NCBI GenBank assembly: GCA_033063855.1
Contig: CP093830.1
Location: 14,260,854 to 14,324,853 of the forward strand
DNA from: Smittia aterrima
Taxonomy: Eukaryota; Arthropoda; Insecta; Diptera; Chironomidae
DNA: 64,000 nt
Direction of reading: 5' to 3'
Shown here piece by piece: positions 59,257 to 64,000 of the stretch (the stretch's first letter is position 1; every line of letters starts with the position of its first letter). A program made the translations under genes and the position numbers. The notes under the pieces were generated by a model that worked only from the letters and a program-made list of their open reading frames with translations, was not told the DNA's origin and did not search any database.

Positions 59257-61849
59257 CTAGCTATCAATATTACTTGAGAATGAAGTCGTTAAACTTCTAA
59301 ACTAAATCAATTTTATCATTTTGCTTTTTAAAAAGGAAAGTTTATCGATTCACCTCAAGAAACCCTAAAAATGACCAATTTCCTTTCGTTATCGAGAATT
59401 GTCACACTTTCCGCCTCCGAACTTTCCTCCGATAAAAGAAAAACTTTTTGATGGTTTGGGTCGCTTCATCAACAAAACATGAAAAGGTAAAAGATTCAAG
59501 CTAACAATGAAGATGCGTTTATGATTCAGCATAAATATTTTATGTCTATTTGTCAAAGTCGATAATGATTTTCTGATGGATGGTGATGCTTCGATTCTTA
59601 TAGCTTCCTGAGTCGCTCAAGTGGCAGTTTAGTCTTCGAACGATCCCTTGGACCCCATCAATCTATTGATGACGTAATGGTGATGGATATAAAACACTCT
59701 TGAGAACTTGTTCTACAACGAAACAGATAAAGCTGCCCTTAAGTAACCTCAAGCCAAAACGCCGATAAAAACGTAGAACAACTTCTCCATTGTTCAATAC
59801 TCGCTAGGTTTATTAACCTGTGTATAGTAAATATTTTCTAAGGAAACCCGCGTGCCTCAAGTAAAACGCGTCAAAATCAATCAACGCGTGTCTTCAACTC
59901 GAAAAACTTGTTTGGGTGTGATTCACGGCTGGAATTTCAGAAGTGAAGCAAACGATAAAATTTCCCATGCTTCTACTTATTAATGGCGCAACGTCAAGTG
60001 CGCCAGCAAGTTTCCTTTGCTTCGCAATGTCGTTCTAATGCAATTAAAATTAAATAAGAGCACATTGGCTCGCTCGCTCGAAGAACTAACCGTAAAATGT
60101 AAAACGGATAATTCGTTATTGATTGGGACGGACATAATTAACATATTCGGGCTTTACTCCAGTCCAGGGCTGGCGAATCCGGTAATATGACTTCTATTCG
60201 AAATGGGGTTTTTATGACGTGCCTCGCTTGTAAAATTGCTTACGAGCTGAAAGAGTTTAATGTTGGCAAATTGTTTGGCTCTCGGTTTGTGAATGAGTGT
60301 CTCGATGATCAGAGCGGGGCCATTAGCCCGTCAATTGCCTAAGACGTGCGTGGCGGCGAGTCAGTTTTGGGCTCGAGTCTAGCAGGAACTAGAGGAATAA
60401 TTAGCCAAAGTTGCAATCACAATTAGAGAAATGAAACCGGAATTTACTTTTGCACTTTTCTTCGGTTCGTGCGAGTAATGAAATAAATATTTAGATCCAT
60501 GCCTCACGATAGCCGCGTCTGATTGAAACAAACCACCGTCTCGTGTTGACTTGTGTTGTAAAACTTTTCCGTCTAAACAAATCCGTCGTCGTGGCGCTTC
60601 GACCATCATTTTAAATCAATTAACCCTCTCACTTTCATTCGAGCTCGACAAAAATTATTTTCCTACGCTGCTCATTACGATGTTCACAAAACAAAGAGAT
60701 GGATTAAAATATTTATTTTAATTTTTGTGGCTATCGTTAAATCAACAAAAACCTTGAGACATTCGATGATCACAATAAAACTTTCGTGTGAAAAGCAAAA
60801 GTTAATTAGAGCAATTCAGTGTTTGAGTAAAGTGGGCTGTTTTGAAATAACAAATTTGATTTATTAAGACTGTGAATGGCCCTAAACTTTATTTCAAGTT
60901 GGATTATTTCTTTGGAAATTCCAAAAAAATCTTGAGATCTATGACAAGTGCGGCCCATAATGAGCTTGAAGAATATCAAAATAAATGGAACAAAAGGACT
61001 TTTGCGACGACTCATGATCCAACAGTAAAAGGATTATAGTTTGTTGTTGACATCGTCAAGAAGTCCGGCGCTCAGTAATCGTCTAATCCTTTCTTTCAAG
61101 CAATATCATTTTTATGATTCTCATTGTTCCGTGCAAAGCCAGTCGCTTGTTATTCTCGAAAACGATCCTAATCCGGCTGTTGACAAATATCCTAGGAATT
61201 AGATTAATAGACTCCTGAGTCATTTCAGCCAAAGCAAAGGGAGAGAAGAAGAAAGTTAAATTGCAAACGTAACTGGCTCGCAACAACGTCAGGAACGAGA
61301 GCTCCGAGAGATTTATGACTGGTAATCATGTAATGTTCCCTTCAAAAGATTATAGGAGTCAGTTTTTTGACGCCTATTGGCAACCGAAAGGCGAGACTAA
61401 ATCGTAGAAGGAGTCGACGGAGGATCGCGAAAAAAAAAATATTTGGTTTAAATTTATGAAAATATTAATTTAGTTTTTCTTTTTTAATAACATATTTGGG
61501 ATATCTGAGGCATATCGTGAAAATAATAATTTAAATAATTTAAATTTCTAATAAGAGAAAAAAGATTGGTGAGTAAAAAGTCTAGCCAATGGCATTGAGG
61601 ACGAAAGAGTCTCAGGTAAAGAGATAAAGGAATCTTTTAGCAGACCGATTCTTATCTCTCACCGTTTATGTGTGCGACTGTTCAATTGTCAATTGTCACG
61701 ACTTACTACAAACCAATAATCACTTAAATTGAACAGTTGAGGCAAACAAGTTTCAGTTCTTATTGTGTCGTTCAACGAACAACGTCTCTAGAATATTCTT
61801 GGTTCCGTTTAAATTTTTGGAATATTTTAAGAAGTGAGTGAGAGTGAAG
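59257..61849. other. Upstream flank of the second zen copy
   Basis: Matches 12007-14592, with no coding gene. It lacks the 14229-14247 inverted repeat and carries a divergent block at about 59580-60720. Confidence 0.7.
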
Positions 61850-64000
61850 ATGATTAAAATTGAATCCAATCAGCAATCATACCAAACCTTTGGTTATAAC
61901 TTTAACTCAAGTGAAGAATCAAACAATAAATTGGCAATGGGTTCATCCCACATGGTACCATCAACAAGTGGAGAGCAATCTCAGTTCAAATATTGGAATC
62001 CTGCGACAATTGATAGCAATAATTGCAATTCTTCGACGCAACCAAGCTTAGTTAAGCAGTTGAGTGGTAAGTAAACAAACATTTGAATCCTTTAAGTTTT
62101 TCATAAAGCACTTCCATCAGTTTTCGTGATAAATTGACTTTAATATCGCTTCAACCAAAAACTTCTCTGACGCGAACGCGCTTGCAAACAAAAACTTAAG
62201 CCAGTGAGATGAGATTTTTATTTAATAAAAACCAATTTATTTCCCATTTCGCGAGCAAAAGAGATCATCGCTGTTCATCTCTCTCCTCTTGTTGTATTTT
62301 ATCCGGATGGATATTAAATCAAAAAAAGTCCCAAAAAGCGATATTACATCACCACACACAAGCATATTAAAACATTATGCGAATGACATAAATTTCAATA
62401 TGTTGCTGACTTATGGGGAGATTCTTCGTTTTTTATCTCATGTCGTGTCGCTATCATATTCGAGGCCAAATTGCTTTCGACAAAAAGAAAAAATGGTGAA
62501 TTGTTTAGTGAACACAAGGAAGATAAAAATCATTCAAAGGCACCGCACAGATTCAGGAGATTAGAGGAATTTATCTTGCGGCTGTGGGAGGGGAAACGTG
62601 AGATAACTTACTCGCGGTCATGAGCTTTGTCGAATGTGTAGCGCACAGGTCAATTAAAATTCCATTTCTATCAAATTTCCTATTCCCACTTTTTCGTGAC
62701 GTAACATCTCCACAAGCTCAACAAAAAAACCTAAACTGTATTGATATGTCACATACGTTTATCATCATATTGCCTTAAACATATTTTTATTCAAATTTTG
62801 CCTTCATGTTCGTATCTCTCACTCTCTCACCGAGACGCTTGTCGCTCAACATTCACAAATACCCATAAATCCTTAATTTAATGGCTTTTTTCCTCAACAA
62901 CAAGAGAAGACGACACAATCGCAGGGAGGAAAGCCAAACCGAAAGATGAAAATACGCAAAAAAATGCAAAGATTTGAATTTTAAATTTTCCATCTTCTCG
63001 CTCAAACGGATCTCCGTACCGCAAATTCGCTGCGAGTCGAAGGAAAAAATTCATTTTTGATAGAAAAAGTCTCAATCTAACGGTTAAGCAGAAGTTGAGC
63101 GACGTTTTCCTTCAAACTTCTTAAGCTCTGAGCTCAGAAAGTTGTTAACAAACTTCACAAAATTGAAATGCATTAAAACTTTGGTTGGTATCTTGTCTGA
63201 GAATCTTCATCCCGCCCACGCATAAAACGATCTTACTTTTTTCTTCTTCTTCGGTATCTGTGACAGAATCGAATGACAATCCTGAACAAAAACAAATTAA
63301 ATTCGTTTTTCTTTTTCCTTTCACGACAAAAGCAAATGAAATTCGCGTTAAAAGCGAAAGATTTTAAATTGAAAAATTATGGAAAAACTTTTCTAATCCA
63401 ACTTTTTTTTCTTTTAGATCACCAAATTGAAATTGTTGCACCAAAGAGATCGCGAACTGCTTATACAAGTACCCAGTTGATTGATTTGGAAAGAGAATTC
63501 AACAACAACAAGTATCTATGCCGTCCACGTCGAATTGAACTTGCACGACGATTAGATTTGAGTGAGAGACAAATCAAGATTTGGTAAGTTTAAATAAGAA
63601 AATATTTCGACGAATCACGATGACTAACGGATTCTTTCTCAGGTTCCAAAACCGTCGTATGAAACATAAGAAGGAATCGTCTAACGTCAAGTCAGTCAAC
63701 CAATCACCAAGAGCATCACCAGAAGCCTCATCAACAGAAGTACAAAAGCCAGCAAAGCTAGCAAAGACTGATGGTCATACTGAGATCGTGAAACGATTAT
63801 TAACTCATTCACAATATCCAACAAGACCTTCACCAAGCGCTTCTGCAAGTTTCCCCACTCAACCACAGCAGAGCTTCAATCGAGTTGCACAAAACCAATT
63901 TCAACCGTATACGGTGCCTCCGCAGTACCCAACATATAATCAACAAACCGCTCCATCAGCTTACGATCGTCAGCAACAACTCTCCGACTACTATTCGGAT
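61850..64000 (+). CDS. zen: Second copy of zerknüllt (incomplete at window edge)
   Basis: Exons 61850-62066, 63418-63583 and 63643 to the window end reproduce the zen gene at 14593, including both introns. The homeodomain arm PKRSRTAYTSTQ and the Trp48 intron are identical. The remaining C-terminus is outside the window. Because no coding difference is visible and the copy is reached only across a scaffold gap, it may be the other allele rather than a paralogue. If real, it would be a zen gene outside the Hox cluster. Confidence 0.8.

Larger units (their letters stand above)
59257..64000 (+). repeat. Long duplicated segment carrying zen, copy B
   Basis: Same sequence as 12007-16745, beginning at the first base after the gap and running off the right edge. 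Coding exons look identical to copy A. The introns and flank show few small differences, except for the block from about 59580 to 60720. Most likely this is an alternative haplotype or a redundant contig. A true second zen locus is the other possibility. Confidence 0.93.

Noticed and set aside
1..64000. tRNA genes, CRISPR arrays, complete transposons
   Set aside because: No cloverleaf with a B-box-like GGTTCGANTCC, no regularly spaced repeats, and no transposase or reverse transcriptase frames were seen.

Overview
The window is insect DNA, AT-rich, with compact genes, introns often of only 50-75 bp, and animal GT/AG splice sites throughout. The gene set is that of a fly: Deformed, zerknüllt/Hox3, proboscipedia, tinman and bagpipe, all recognisable by their homeodomains and by dipteran-type flanking motifs. 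A single zen gene with no bicoid beside it, plus the small introns, suggests a non-cyclorrhaphan (nematoceran) dipteran, perhaps a chironomid-like compact genome. The species is an inference.

Layout. (1) 1-43091 is part of the Hox cluster with every gene on the + strand: the 3' end of Dfd (2065-2819), zen (14593-17204) and pb (23386-43091). The order matches the insect ANT-C, running posterior to anterior. The intergenic stretches and the 17.6-kb first intron of pb hold no supportable coding genes. (2) 43092-52871 is an NK-homeobox pair: tin (+, 44803-46019) and bap (-, 51530-52871), convergent and separated by 5.5 kb of probable regulatory DNA. tin begins only 1.7 kb after the pb stop codon, where labial would be expected. 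(3) 53463-59156 is a gene-dense housekeeping block: a secreted leucine-rich-repeat protein (-), NDUFAF1/CIA30 (-), the splicing coactivator SRRM1/SRm160 (+), and the 3' end of an unrecognised gene (-) cut by the gap. (4) A 100-N scaffold gap lies at 59157-59256. (5) 59257-64000 is a second, nearly identical copy of 12007-16745, carrying zen again.

Three structural points stand out. Hox genes and the NK4/NK3 pair are contiguous on one contig, so the Hox cluster ends at pb and abuts tin-bap. A 60-bp stretch in the last pb exon is almost identical to the start of the tin homeobox exon, and each gene reads it in a different frame. Two duplications (the pb exon-1 region in tandem, and zen across the gap) carry signatures that point at least partly to assembly or haplotype artefacts.

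Functionally, Dfd and pb specify head and mouthpart segment identity and zen acts in extraembryonic tissue. tin and bap act in series in dorsal and visceral mesoderm. The last block is unrelated housekeeping. All exon boundaries were placed by hand from splice signals, reading-frame continuity and family similarity. No database search, alignment or statistic was run.
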